Shown here in pieces: positions 7,752-15,971 of a stretch of 19,317 bases of DNA (position 1 is its first letter; each line of letters opens with the position of its first letter). Below the pieces are notes generated by a model. The model worked only from the letters and a program-made list of their open reading frames with translations, did not search any database and had not been told where the DNA came from. The position numbers and the translations under genes are program-made. Source of the stretch: JAMDCX01 sp049977145. Its GTDB lineage: Bacteria > Planctomycetota > Phycisphaerae > WQYP01. Location: NCBI GenBank assembly GCA_049977145.1, contig JBMFGW010000076.1, forward strand, positions 1 through 19,317, read 5' to 3'.

Positions 7752-7808
7752 AAAGGCCCGACGGCCACGCTGCTGGCGATGCCGACCGTCCTGCAACGGC
7801 GGGCCTTT
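7752..7808. terminator. Long stem-loop between convergent genes
   Basis: AAAGGCCCG (7752-7760) and CGGGCCTTT (7800-7808) are perfectly complementary over 9 bp. The 39-nt loop can form a further helix (GACGG 7760-7764 with CCGTC 7786-7790, in competition with the last pair). The A-flanked and T-flanked stem between converging genes fits a bidirectional terminator, but the U-tract is only three bases and the loop is long. Confidence 0.5.
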
Positions 7809-7810
7809 GA

Positions 7811-7833
7811 GTTACTGGAGTGTACCCAGTAAC
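7811..7833. terminator. Second perfect stem-loop in the convergent gap
   Basis: GTTACTGG (7811-7818) and CCAGTAAC (7826-7833) form an 8-bp stem with a 7-nt loop, 2 bp from the previous hairpin. There is no T-tract on either side. It may protect the 3' ends of the converging transcripts or support termination. A weaker TAAAC/GTTTA hairpin lies at 7893-7906. Confidence 0.4.
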
Positions 7834-7922
7834 GGGAAGTGACAAAATGAACCAAACCCTTGCACCGCAATGGTTTTATCGTTTTTGATGGCTAAACTCC
7901 GGTTTAACTGTGTAAAGTCAGC

Positions 7923-10562
7923 CTAAGGGTGTGGAATGCGTAATGGCAGAGCCTGTACCGCAATGATGCCTTTGGCACGCATTACAACATGGCCGCTGTG
8001 GATCAATTCGGCATGGCCGGGCGTAACCCGCACGTTGTACAACGACCCGCCGATTGGAATATTCCGAATGTTTATCTTTTCACTCAACGTTCCGTTGAGG
8101 GCAATTTTGCCATCCGGGCGGATGTCACAAATATTCTCCAAGCCGATCAGGCAAAGCAGTGGCCCCCAGGTTGTATGTGGCACACCCGACCCTTGGCCGG
8201 TAAAAAAGTAATTCTCATTCCAGGTGTGGGCGGCACGCCAATTACGCATGAAAAGTTTGACGCTTTTGGCGGCAAAACGATTCAACAGACTGGCCGAGGC
8301 ATAACGCTTAAGCCCCTGGAACAGCAGATAATTGGTGGCCGGCCAGATTTTTCCACGCCAGTAACTCTGTTGTTGAAATGTCGGGTTGTCACGGGGAATG
8401 CTGGGAACCACATAACGCCCCCAAAATGTATGCCGGTTTTGCAGCAGTGCCAGCATCTTCGCCGCCATCGCCTTGCTCGGCGCGCCGATGATCATGGGAT
8501 AGAAATTGGTGGGCGAAATCTGCGTGGAAAAAATGCGTTTCGGTTCCCCAACTCTCCGCCATCGCAATTGCACCATGGCCCCGCCGCTTTGTCGGCGATA
8601 TTCCAGTTTGATGCCGTAGCGATGCCCGGCCAGTAGATGCATGGCCGAGCTGACATAACGTGTTACCGGTTTAACTTTCCAATGGTTGATCAGCAGTTTT
8701 CCATCCACCCACAATCGGGTGCCCGCGACCGAAGGCAGATAGCCCGGTGGGTCGTGTAGAACAAAGGGGTAGGTGACATTGAGCACCAACCGATAATCGC
8801 CGGTTTCACGCGGTGTAAGAAATCCCCGCCAGCGCACGCTCATAGGGGAAAGTGACATTTGTCCGCCAAACGCCGGTGCCGGGGGAAAGGAAAACCAGTT
8901 GAAATCCACCGCCTGATCCACACGCGTCAGCAACAGGTGGTTGAAATCGGTTCCGCGATAGTATTGACCCTGAATACCGGGTTTTCCGTCGGCCAAACTG
9001 TAAGCCCGGCAAGGAATGGGCAGGTCCGCCGCCTGCGGCCTGAAAAAGCGATTCTCATACATGCCCGCCTTCGGGTTCCACAAGCGGTGATTGATGCGGC
9101 GGATCATCATTTCTTTCTGATCTAAATAATGCGCTGCCGCCATGGGTTTGCCGAGCGTCTGCGCAATCCGCGCTAAATAGCCGGCATCCGCGGCCCACAA
9201 GCTATTGAGGCCAACATCAACGAGTTCCAGGGTTTGCGTCTGGGGATCCAGGCGTGCATTGTCGTACATAGGGCTATCATCCATGCCACTTTCCGGCCCG
9301 TTGCGATATTCCAGCAGACCATCTTTATTGGCATCCCTAAAGGGCAGTCCGGTGGCCGGATTGATGGAAAACCACCAGTTGTGCCACCGTACCAATTGCG
9401 GATAAATCCGCCGCAGGAAACCAATATCCGGATCGCGCTGATACAACCTCCAAACGCACAGCGCCGCGATTGGAGGCTCGGCCCGATTCGGCGTTCCCGC
9501 ACCATTTCCGAAATAGTTTTGCAGCATACCGTCTCGGCGTTGACCGGCGAATTCCAGATGAATGGTTTGCCGGCTCCGATAAGGATGGGCAATAGACCCC
9601 TGCAGCGCGGCGAAGAAGCTGTCCCATTCAAATACCATCTGCGCCGCCGGCAAGGTCCATCCCCGCATGGCCAGATAGCCGGTGATATTGGTCGCCGGGC
9701 CGTAGACACGGGCGAAATTCAAATCCCGGTTAATCGGCTTGAGAAAATTGCCCCAGGTTCCACCGGCGGCAACACGCGACGCATCGTACCGGCGACGGGC
9801 GTTGGTAATAATGGATTGTGCATCTTTAAGATTTTCCAAGCCGCTTATTCCGGCGGCAAAATAGACACTTGTGCCGGGCTTGAGATCAAATACCAGTGCG
9901 CCATAAGTTCCCGTGCGAGCAGTGCTGGAAGTTCCATTCTGCACATTCGTAGCCAGCGCGGAATGCCTGGATGCGCCAATTTCAGCCGCCGGCGCGGATG
10001 CGGTGATCATTCGCCAGCGGGCGGCAACTTTGCCGTCCCGCATTCCAGCGCCTTGGATGCCATGGCGAGTTACGGAATATCGAGCCGGAAATACCGACCA
10101 CGAAGGCGAGGTTTCCAATGCGATTCGTATCGGCTTGGAAGAGGTTAATTGTCCAATAATGGAGCTACCGGTCCGACTCCAACGCAGTCGCAACCGCGTG
10201 GTACCGGCACGCCAAGCCAGCCGGTTGTACCAGCCACCGGCCGCCGAAGGCCCGTACCCCTTCATATCAGCCACAAAAGTGTGATAGCCATCCTCCAGAT
10301 GTCCGTTCTGGATCCAGCCGACACGCAACAAAAACGCGGCTTTGTGGTCCACAATAAACGCAATGCCGTTCGGAGCCTCCGGATAAAACGGCCCGATGCG
10401 AACACAACGCGTGGCCTGGCCTTTGGCCGGAATGTTGACGGCGTGATTCGCACCGCCCGTCAGGTCCGCCCCAGCGGCGGCGATATGTCCTGAACAGACG
10501 GATAATCCGCCCAACCCCACCAGGCCCAAGATCGCTATTCGTACAGTTAGACGCATCATCAT
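7923..10562 (-). CDS. Secreted GH63/MGH1-like six-hairpin glycosidase with inserted PA14 domain
   Basis: About 879 residues with a signal peptide (hydrophobic core about 7-25, cleavage after an AAA/AGA stretch near 30). An N-terminal beta region leads into an (alpha/alpha)6 catalytic domain with EWDSFFAAL (W313), ESGMDDSP (E424-P431), WRGKIWPATNYL (about 735) and NENY...GQG (E783). By analogy with E. coli YgjK and mannosylglycerate hydrolase, D428 or D429 is the likely acid and E783 the base. Between them, about 525-675 is a PA14-like lectin module (GQYYRG, GDYRLVL, RLWVDGKLLINHW), so it interrupts the catalytic domain. GH63-type enzymes mostly cleave alpha-glucosidic or related alpha bonds; the substrate here is unknown. 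Three tandem ATGs (10562, 10559, 10556) follow GGAG at 10569-10566, and the second or third has the better spacing. Last gene of the unit, 84 bp after the preceding stop. Confidence 0.8.
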   Translation of the reverse strand: MMMRLTVRIAILGLVGLGGLSVCSGHIAAAGADLTGGANHAVNIPAKGQATRCVRIGPFYPEAPNGIAFIVDHKAAFLLRVGWIQNGHLEDGYHTFVADMKGYGPSAAGGWYNRLAWRAGTTRLRLRWSRTGSSIIGQLTSSKPIRIALETSPSWSVFPARYSVTRHGIQGAGMRDGKVAARWRMITASAPAAEIGASRHSALATNVQNGTSSTARTGTYGALVFDLKPGTSVYFAAGISGLENLKDAQSIITNARRRYDASRVAAGGTWGNFLKPINRDLNFARVYGPATNITGYLAMRGWTLPAAQMVFEWDSFFAALQGSIAHPYRSRQTIHLEFAGQRRDGMLQNYFGNGAGTPNRAEPPIAALCVWRLYQRDPDIGFLRRIYPQLVRWHNWWFSINPATGLPFRDANKDGLLEYRNGPESGMDDSPMYDNARLDPQTQTLELVDVGLNSLWAADAGYLARIAQTLGKPMAAAHYLDQKEMMIRRINHRLWNPKAGMYENRFFRPQAADLPIPCRAYSLADGKPGIQGQYYRGTDFNHLLLTRVDQAVDFNWFSFPPAPAFGGQMSLSPMSVRWRGFLTPRETGDYRLVLNVTYPFVLHDPPGYLPSVAGTRLWVDGKLLINHWKVKPVTRYVSSAMHLLAGHRYGIKLEYRRQSGGAMVQLRWRRVGEPKRIFSTQISPTNFYPMIIGAPSKAMAAKMLALLQNRHTFWGRYVVPSIPRDNPTFQQQSYWRGKIWPATNYLLFQGLKRYASASLLNRFAAKSVKLFMRNWRAAHTWNENYFFTGQGSGVPHTTWGPLLCLIGLENICDIRPDGKIALNGTLSEKINIRNIPIGGSLYNVRVTPGHAELIHSGHVVMRAKGIIAVQALPLRIPHP

Positions 10563-10646
10563 CGACTCCAATTGTATATCCGTCTTAAAAATCAATCTCC
10601 ATGTCCCACTTCATACTGCGCAAACGTCCCCAACATAGTCGTGACC

Positions 10647-12890
10647 CTATGGCCGCGAGAGCTGCACGCTCACTTCCTGCACCGGCTGGCCGTCGAGCCG
10701 GGTGCTTTTCGCGCCTGCGGCGGCAGTGATGGTAACACGCCATGCGCCTGTGGTCGACACGTACTGTACCGCGCCGGCGGTGCCTCCCCGCATCTTCACT
10801 ACCGGCTTGAACCCTGCGTACCCGCCAAGGGTAATGGCCCGTTCGCCTTTGGCAAAAGCCACCGTCGCCATCAGCCCCCCGGTGGTGTTGGCCAAATAAG
10901 GAATGCGGGCTTTGCCTGTGCCAACGTATTGGTGCAGATCACCCAGGAAAGCGATCCCGCTGGGGCCACTGGCCGCACATTCATAAAATGATGCCCGCTG
11001 TTTGCCTAATCGTCCGGTGAACACTCCATCGGCGGGAACCATCACCGCCTGATGGGTGAAATAATTGTATACAAACACCACGCCATGGAGACCCATTTGC
11101 GATGGAGAGAATTTCACGGTGCGGTGATAATTGGCGATAGTTTTGGAATAACGCGTGATGGGCACGAAGTATTGTGAATAGCCAACGCTTGGTATGTTGC
11201 CGTCGGCTACAGGCCCCGGTTTGCCTTTCAGCCGCTGCGGTATGTGGGCCATATCAGCGCCATCAAAGGCAAACACATAAACAGTCCGCACACCATGCTG
11301 CTGCGTGTAGGTGCGGGCAATGATGGGCCGGCGCGGATGCGCAATTTGGTTGAGGTAACTTTGGCCGGTGGGAACCAGGGGAACATCGGGTTTTACAATC
11401 ACCCCATCGGACCGTACCGCGGGCATGATATGGGCACGGTTTTCATGGCCGCGCAAATCTCCGAATCCCACCATGCCCGCAGACAGCGTTTGCAGCAAAA
11501 TGCCGTAACGGCTGGTGCTTAAGCACGCATCCGCCCAAGGCCACATTCCCACAGCATCGGCCAACCGCGAAGTGAAGATGAAATGCCGCCAGCGCGGTTG
11601 AATAAAAAAATCATTGCTGACCCGGCTGGTGGTAACATTTGAATATTGGGCCGATTGCAGGAATTCACAGGGCTTGGCCATGCAGTACATAAGGGACAGA
11701 TGGAAAGCGGCCATCGAATTGGCCATACTGTTGAAAAACCGATTTCCGCGGTGGAGATGGCTGTCAAGATGCTGCTGCTTGTAGATCGCATTGAGCCAAT
11801 CGGTCTCGTAAGCCACAGCACCGCGAGACTTCAGGTATGCTGTCCAGGTGTTCCATTGCTGCTGATACTGTTTTCCCCGCACATTATTGCCGTATAGGAC
11901 ACCGTATGTAAACAACGGAATTCCAACCTGTTTCTGGAACGCCCGAAGTCCGCGGGGAAAGTAGGTACGGTTGACCCCGCTATCCGCACTTCCCCACCAG
12001 CCATCTAATTGCAGGTAATGCGTGGGAATATTCCGGAGGTGCAGGTACCTGATTTCATCCAACAGTGTGTCGGCGTAGCCGAGATTGGGGTTAAAATGCA
12101 GAAAATAACCGCAGCCGTTACTGGTCCAGTACCCAAGATAACGCAACGCCCAGTCAGCCTCATTGGATGGCCGAATTTTCCCGGTTAAATCGGTCAGCGC
12201 GTGGCCCCACATATCCCAGGCCAAATTGATGCCATGCGTGATCACCATCAGGCTGCTGATCCGAAAACCCATCGGCACAGCGGCGATACCGGCGTGTAGA
12301 CGAACGGCAATACGTTGCATACCATCGCCACGCATCGTGGTTATGAGGAAATGAGAGGCCGGAGAAATTATGGCGGCATTAAGATGATCATCAAACAGCA
12401 ACCACGGCGTATCGGATTGTCCCGCCCGAAACTGCGGCGGCGCAAAATAGTGATTCCCGTAGCTGAACACATGCATGGCCTTCGGCACGGAACTAAAATC
12501 CGGAAACGCAAACTGTGGATGCTCGGTAGCCTGAAGGAACCGCATGGCAAAAAGAGCTACGGGTTTATGGGCATACAGTCGCACGCTCGCCCGCAGCACC
12601 ACATTCTTTTTTTGCCGCCACTGGAACGCGATGCGTTGATACACGCCGATGCGATCATGGCCAGACGACGTTTTGACCATGGACACCGCCGCACCCACCG
12701 TGCCTTGGAACATCATCGCCGGGTTTTGGCTTTGCAGACTGTACACGCCGGTACCCCGGTCAATTTGAAACGTCAGTTGTCCTACGCTGATCTGCGCCGC
12801 ATAAACCGGACGGATTGCGACAGCTATTACCAATAACGCAGCTACCGTGATCCCGCTACGCACGGCGCACCGCAACCCATTGAAACACAT
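10647..12890 (-). CDS. Secreted TIM-barrel glycosidase-like protein, family uncertain
   Basis: A 747-residue protein with a signal peptide (cleavage probably after PVYA, about residue 31). The N-terminal third is beta-rich, like the supersandwich domains preceding many glycosidase barrels. The middle (about 245-520) looks like a (beta/alpha)8 barrel, with YLQLDGWW (D296) and AYETDWLN (E362, D364) at what look like strand ends; these acidic residues are my candidate catalytic residues. About 610-747 is a C-terminal beta region. The pattern recalls clan GH-D alpha-galactosidase-type barrels, but the canonical GH27/GH36 signatures are not obvious, so I do not assign a family. The ATG start has AAAAGGGG a few bases upstream. 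It lies 83 bp after the rhamnosidase and 84 bp before the GH63-like gene, so it is probably cotranscribed and acts on the same glycan. Confidence 0.65.
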   Translation of the reverse strand: MCFNGLRCAVRSGITVAALLVIAVAIRPVYAAQISVGQLTFQIDRGTGVYSLQSQNPAMMFQGTVGAAVSMVKTSSGHDRIGVYQRIAFQWRQKKNVVLRASVRLYAHKPVALFAMRFLQATEHPQFAFPDFSSVPKAMHVFSYGNHYFAPPQFRAGQSDTPWLLFDDHLNAAIISPASHFLITTMRGDGMQRIAVRLHAGIAAVPMGFRISSLMVITHGINLAWDMWGHALTDLTGKIRPSNEADWALRYLGYWTSNGCGYFLHFNPNLGYADTLLDEIRYLHLRNIPTHYLQLDGWWGSADSGVNRTYFPRGLRAFQKQVGIPLFTYGVLYGNNVRGKQYQQQWNTWTAYLKSRGAVAYETDWLNAIYKQQHLDSHLHRGNRFFNSMANSMAAFHLSLMYCMAKPCEFLQSAQYSNVTTSRVSNDFFIQPRWRHFIFTSRLADAVGMWPWADACLSTSRYGILLQTLSAGMVGFGDLRGHENRAHIMPAVRSDGVIVKPDVPLVPTGQSYLNQIAHPRRPIIARTYTQQHGVRTVYVFAFDGADMAHIPQRLKGKPGPVADGNIPSVGYSQYFVPITRYSKTIANYHRTVKFSPSQMGLHGVVFVYNYFTHQAVMVPADGVFTGRLGKQRASFYECAASGPSGIAFLGDLHQYVGTGKARIPYLANTTGGLMATVAFAKGERAITLGGYAGFKPVVKMRGGTAGAVQYVSTTGAWRVTITAAAGAKSTRLDGQPVQEVSVQLSRP

Positions 12891-12936
12891 ACCAAACCCC
12901 TTTTAACACAAATACATCTCAAGTGAATTACCCACC

Positions 12937-12955
12937 CCGCATCACCATGATGCGG
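12937..12955 (-). promoter_or_regulatory. Intercistronic stem-loop after the rhamnosidase gene
   Basis: CCGCATCA (12937-12944) and TGATGCGG (12948-12955) form a perfect 8-bp stem with a 3-nt loop, 18 nt past the rhamnosidase stop codon. No T-tract follows, so readthrough into the next gene is expected. It may act as an mRNA processing or stability element that sets the enzyme ratio. Confidence 0.45.
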
Positions 12956-12973
12956 CAGTCCTGCAATACCGTC

Positions 12974-15895
12974 TTACCTTGTCGGCGGCGCGCTGAAGTT
13001 ATACGTTCCGGATTCCACATCATAAATCGCCCGACCCTTAACATACGCAACAAAGTTAATCCAGGGCCGGTTGCTGATCTTATGGCCATTAAGGCGCACG
13101 GCATTGGCCACCATGGTGGGAACTTCCACCGTCGCAAAGCAGTTGGCGGGAACATGCACATGCCACAGGAAGGTATGCCCGGAGGTTATTTTCCAGTCAC
13201 TGATGATGGTTCCATAAGGCGACCGATGGGAGGCTTTTACCCACGTCAAGCCCGGCATGATCATTGGTTTCATCATAATGCGGTGGAAGCCCGGATCACG
13301 CGGATCGCTGCTTATACCCGCCACATCGTTAAACAACCAGGTGAGCATGTCTCCGATGAACATGACGTGATCCTGCGAGTTCATCGCCGGATTGGCGGTA
13401 TTGCCATTCCAGAGTTCCCAGATGGTCGTGGCACCGTGCCGAACCATATATCCCCAGCCGGGATAACTGGTTTTATTAAGCATGGCCCAAGCCAAATCGC
13501 CTTGGCCGATATCGGTAAGTTCATTGAAGATCCACTGCATTCCGATCACACCGACTCCCACATGGCCATGCTGTACCTGCTTCATCCGGTACAACAATCG
13601 GGCCACCACTTGCGACCGTCGGGCGGCGGGCACAATGCCAGCAGCCAACGGCAAGATGCAAGCGGTATCCGAACCATTACCGTAACAGCCCTTGGAAGCA
13701 TTCCAAAGCTGCCGGTTAAAACCGCGGTAGAGTACTTTAGCCTTTGCAAGCCAGTGGCGACGGGCGGAGGGTTTATGCAACCAAGCGGCGTAACGGGCCA
13801 TGAGACGCAAATCCTTATAGAGCGTGGCTGTGGCCAGCAGGGGACCAGGCGTCGCCCGGTTGGGGTCCGCCGAGTGAATATTCTTGCGTGAACGCGGCGG
13901 AGAGCACCAATCTCCAAACGTATCGGCAACGGTAATGCCATGATGGACTTTGGCTAACTGATAATTGATCCATCGGCTCATGGCACCGTAGTGCTCACGC
14001 AACGGACGCAGCTGACCATACTGCAAATAAAGCGTCCCCGGCAAATAAATGAAAGTGCTGGGCCAGGTAACATCGCCGGAGTAAATCGGCCAATAGGGTG
14101 GGTTCACATCCGCGACGTTGCCGTCGGGATGCTGGGCATCCTGCATATCCCACAACCATTTATCGAAGAAACGCTCCGTATTGAGAACAAAACTTTCACT
14201 GCGTGACTCCATGCCGCGATCCCCCATCCACCCCTGTCTTTCGTCGCGTTGCGGGCAGTCGGTGGGCATGGAATTGTGGTTATTTTGGATACCCCAGCGG
14301 CAATTATGAACGATCTGATTCACCAGCGTGTCGGAACATGTGAACTTGCCGGTACGCGGCAATGCGTCCACCACTTCTTGTCCTTCCAACGTGTGGAGCG
14401 TGGGTTTGCCGGGATACCCCGTTAATTCCACAAAACGAAAACCATGATACGTAAACATTGGATGCCAAGTGATGAACCCTTTACCGTTGAGAATCAGTTC
14501 ATCGGTTTGTGTGGCGGAACGCAGATTGGCGACATAAAGATGCAGACGCCCCTTGCCGCGCCTCGTGAGATCGACGGTATACTTCCCGTTTCGCTCCAGA
14601 CTCTCACCATGACGTAGGAATATTTTTGTGCCCGCCGGTGCTTGCGGCACGGTGATCTGACACCATCCGACCATGTTCTGGCCCATGTCGAATATCCATT
14701 TGCCTGGCGCGATTTCCAAGAGCTTTCTGGGATGAATAATGTCGGTAATACGGATGGATTGGTTAAATTGCGATTTCAGTACGGCGGTCTTGGCCAGGCC
14801 CGGTACCACCATCGCCCGCCGCCAGCGCGGCGCTGCGGGATGATAACCGGGTGCGTCCCACCCCGGCATGTCCATCCGTGTGTCGTAAATATCTCCATCA
14901 TATACATCGTCAGCCCGCAGAGGCCCCTGATCCGTCATCTTCCAGGAGGAGTTCGTGACAATGTTGGCGGTGGTACCATCGCTGTAGCGGATGTGCAGCC
15001 GCAACAATAGCATGGGCGGGCCAAAACTCACCGAGGGCAGTGGCCGGTGAACGCGTGGAGCGTAAAATCGCCCATCACCCAGAATCACGCCAATGGCATT
15101 CGTCCCCGTCCGTAGTTGCCCCGTGACATTATACGTGCGGTAATAGGCACGCTTGGGATACCAGCTCAGGGCGGGTGAGAGTTGGGCACGACCGATACGC
15201 CGCCCATTGATATAAAGTCGACTGTACCCCAGCCCGCAGATATACACCACAGCCCGCTTGATCCGCTTGGCCGCGATGAACTGATCGCGCAGGTACGTGC
15301 CTGGCAGGGCATCAACCGGGTGCCACCCGGCTGGTGCCACCATCTCATAGTTGAAAACATTGGCCCGGATGGACGGATGCGTGAGGTGTTGAGCGTTGGG
15401 CACGATTCCCTTACCCTCCCCAATCCACCGCGCGTGCTTCCAGTTGGATCGTGCCAACAGTCCTTCCTGCCATTGGGCCACCTGGCTCCAATGACTCCTT
15501 TCCTGCGCCTGATTCCATACCCGCACCTTCCAAAAGCAGCGCTGTCGCGATATAAGCGCCGAGCCGCTATATCGGATATTGATGCATTGACCGGAAAGCA
15601 CCTTGCCGGAATTCCATAGATTGCCATCATTCCGGGCCAGGAGTTTCCGCGAAGATGATACGAAAATTTCATAAGCGCTTTGGAACTGTCCATGGCCACG
15701 CCACGGCAACACCCACCCTAATTGTGGACGCACCGAGTTAATCGCCAGGGGATTGGTGCGCAATTGGGTCTGCAAATGTATCGGGGCCGCGACAGCGTTA
15801 AGCCGGGCCGCCGCTCCACTACGTTGGCCACAACCCGCAAGTACCAACCCGGTTAACGCCAATATGACCAACGCCGCAAATCTGACGTGTTTCAT
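12974..15895 (-). CDS. GH78 alpha-L-rhamnosidase, lipoprotein
   Basis: This 973-residue enzyme should remove terminal alpha-L-rhamnose from polysaccharides or glycosides. The N-terminus is a lipoprotein signal (LVLAGC, Cys22), so it is probably membrane-anchored and extracytoplasmic. The opening fibronectin-like region contains NPLAINSVRPQLGWVL, typical of bacterial rhamnosidases. Next comes the N-terminal beta domain with the YSRLYINGRRIG-type motif, then a concanavalin-like region with DMGQNMVGW (about 405) and FTYHGFRFVELTGYPG (about 480). The (alpha/alpha)6 domain has CPQRDERQGWMGD (547-559), FGDWCSPP (about 660) and TTIWELWNG with E827, the likely base; the acid lies in the DERQGW region. 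A C-terminal beta domain follows. Length and motif order are as usual for the family. It starts 76 bp after the pseudopilin stop with a weak AAGGAT site, and no clear promoter is seen in the gap, so it may depend on the pseudopilin promoter. Confidence 0.93.
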   Translation of the reverse strand: MKHVRFAALVILALTGLVLAGCGQRSGAAARLNAVAAPIHLQTQLRTNPLAINSVRPQLGWVLPWRGHGQFQSAYEIFVSSSRKLLARNDGNLWNSGKVLSGQCINIRYSGSALISRQRCFWKVRVWNQAQERSHWSQVAQWQEGLLARSNWKHARWIGEGKGIVPNAQHLTHPSIRANVFNYEMVAPAGWHPVDALPGTYLRDQFIAAKRIKRAVVYICGLGYSRLYINGRRIGRAQLSPALSWYPKRAYYRTYNVTGQLRTGTNAIGVILGDGRFYAPRVHRPLPSVSFGPPMLLLRLHIRYSDGTTANIVTNSSWKMTDQGPLRADDVYDGDIYDTRMDMPGWDAPGYHPAAPRWRRAMVVPGLAKTAVLKSQFNQSIRITDIIHPRKLLEIAPGKWIFDMGQNMVGWCQITVPQAPAGTKIFLRHGESLERNGKYTVDLTRRGKGRLHLYVANLRSATQTDELILNGKGFITWHPMFTYHGFRFVELTGYPGKPTLHTLEGQEVVDALPRTGKFTCSDTLVNQIVHNCRWGIQNNHNSMPTDCPQRDERQGWMGDRGMESRSESFVLNTERFFDKWLWDMQDAQHPDGNVADVNPPYWPIYSGDVTWPSTFIYLPGTLYLQYGQLRPLREHYGAMSRWINYQLAKVHHGITVADTFGDWCSPPRSRKNIHSADPNRATPGPLLATATLYKDLRLMARYAAWLHKPSARRHWLAKAKVLYRGFNRQLWNASKGCYGNGSDTACILPLAAGIVPAARRSQVVARLLYRMKQVQHGHVGVGVIGMQWIFNELTDIGQGDLAWAMLNKTSYPGWGYMVRHGATTIWELWNGNTANPAMNSQDHVMFIGDMLTWLFNDVAGISSDPRDPGFHRIMMKPMIMPGLTWVKASHRSPYGTIISDWKITSGHTFLWHVHVPANCFATVEVPTMVANAVRLNGHKISNRPWINFVAYVKGRAIYDVESGTYNFSAPPTR

Positions 15896-15971
15896 CGCTG
15901 TTAAGTATCCTTATTCCCGACAACGCAACGAGCTGGGGCGTCCACTTTGCAATTCGCCGCTTTATGGTGCA

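Noticed and set aside
9234..10148. Plus-strand open frame (304 codons) opposite the GH63-like gene
   Set aside because: It is antisense to the well-supported hydrolase, its composition is arginine/glycine-rich as expected for a shadow frame, and it has no domain.
12923..13891. Long plus-strand open frame (322 codons) opposite the rhamnosidase gene
   Set aside because: It lies wholly antisense to strongly recognisable GH78 sequence, has no family resemblance and no good ribosome-binding site; it is a shadow of the coding bias.
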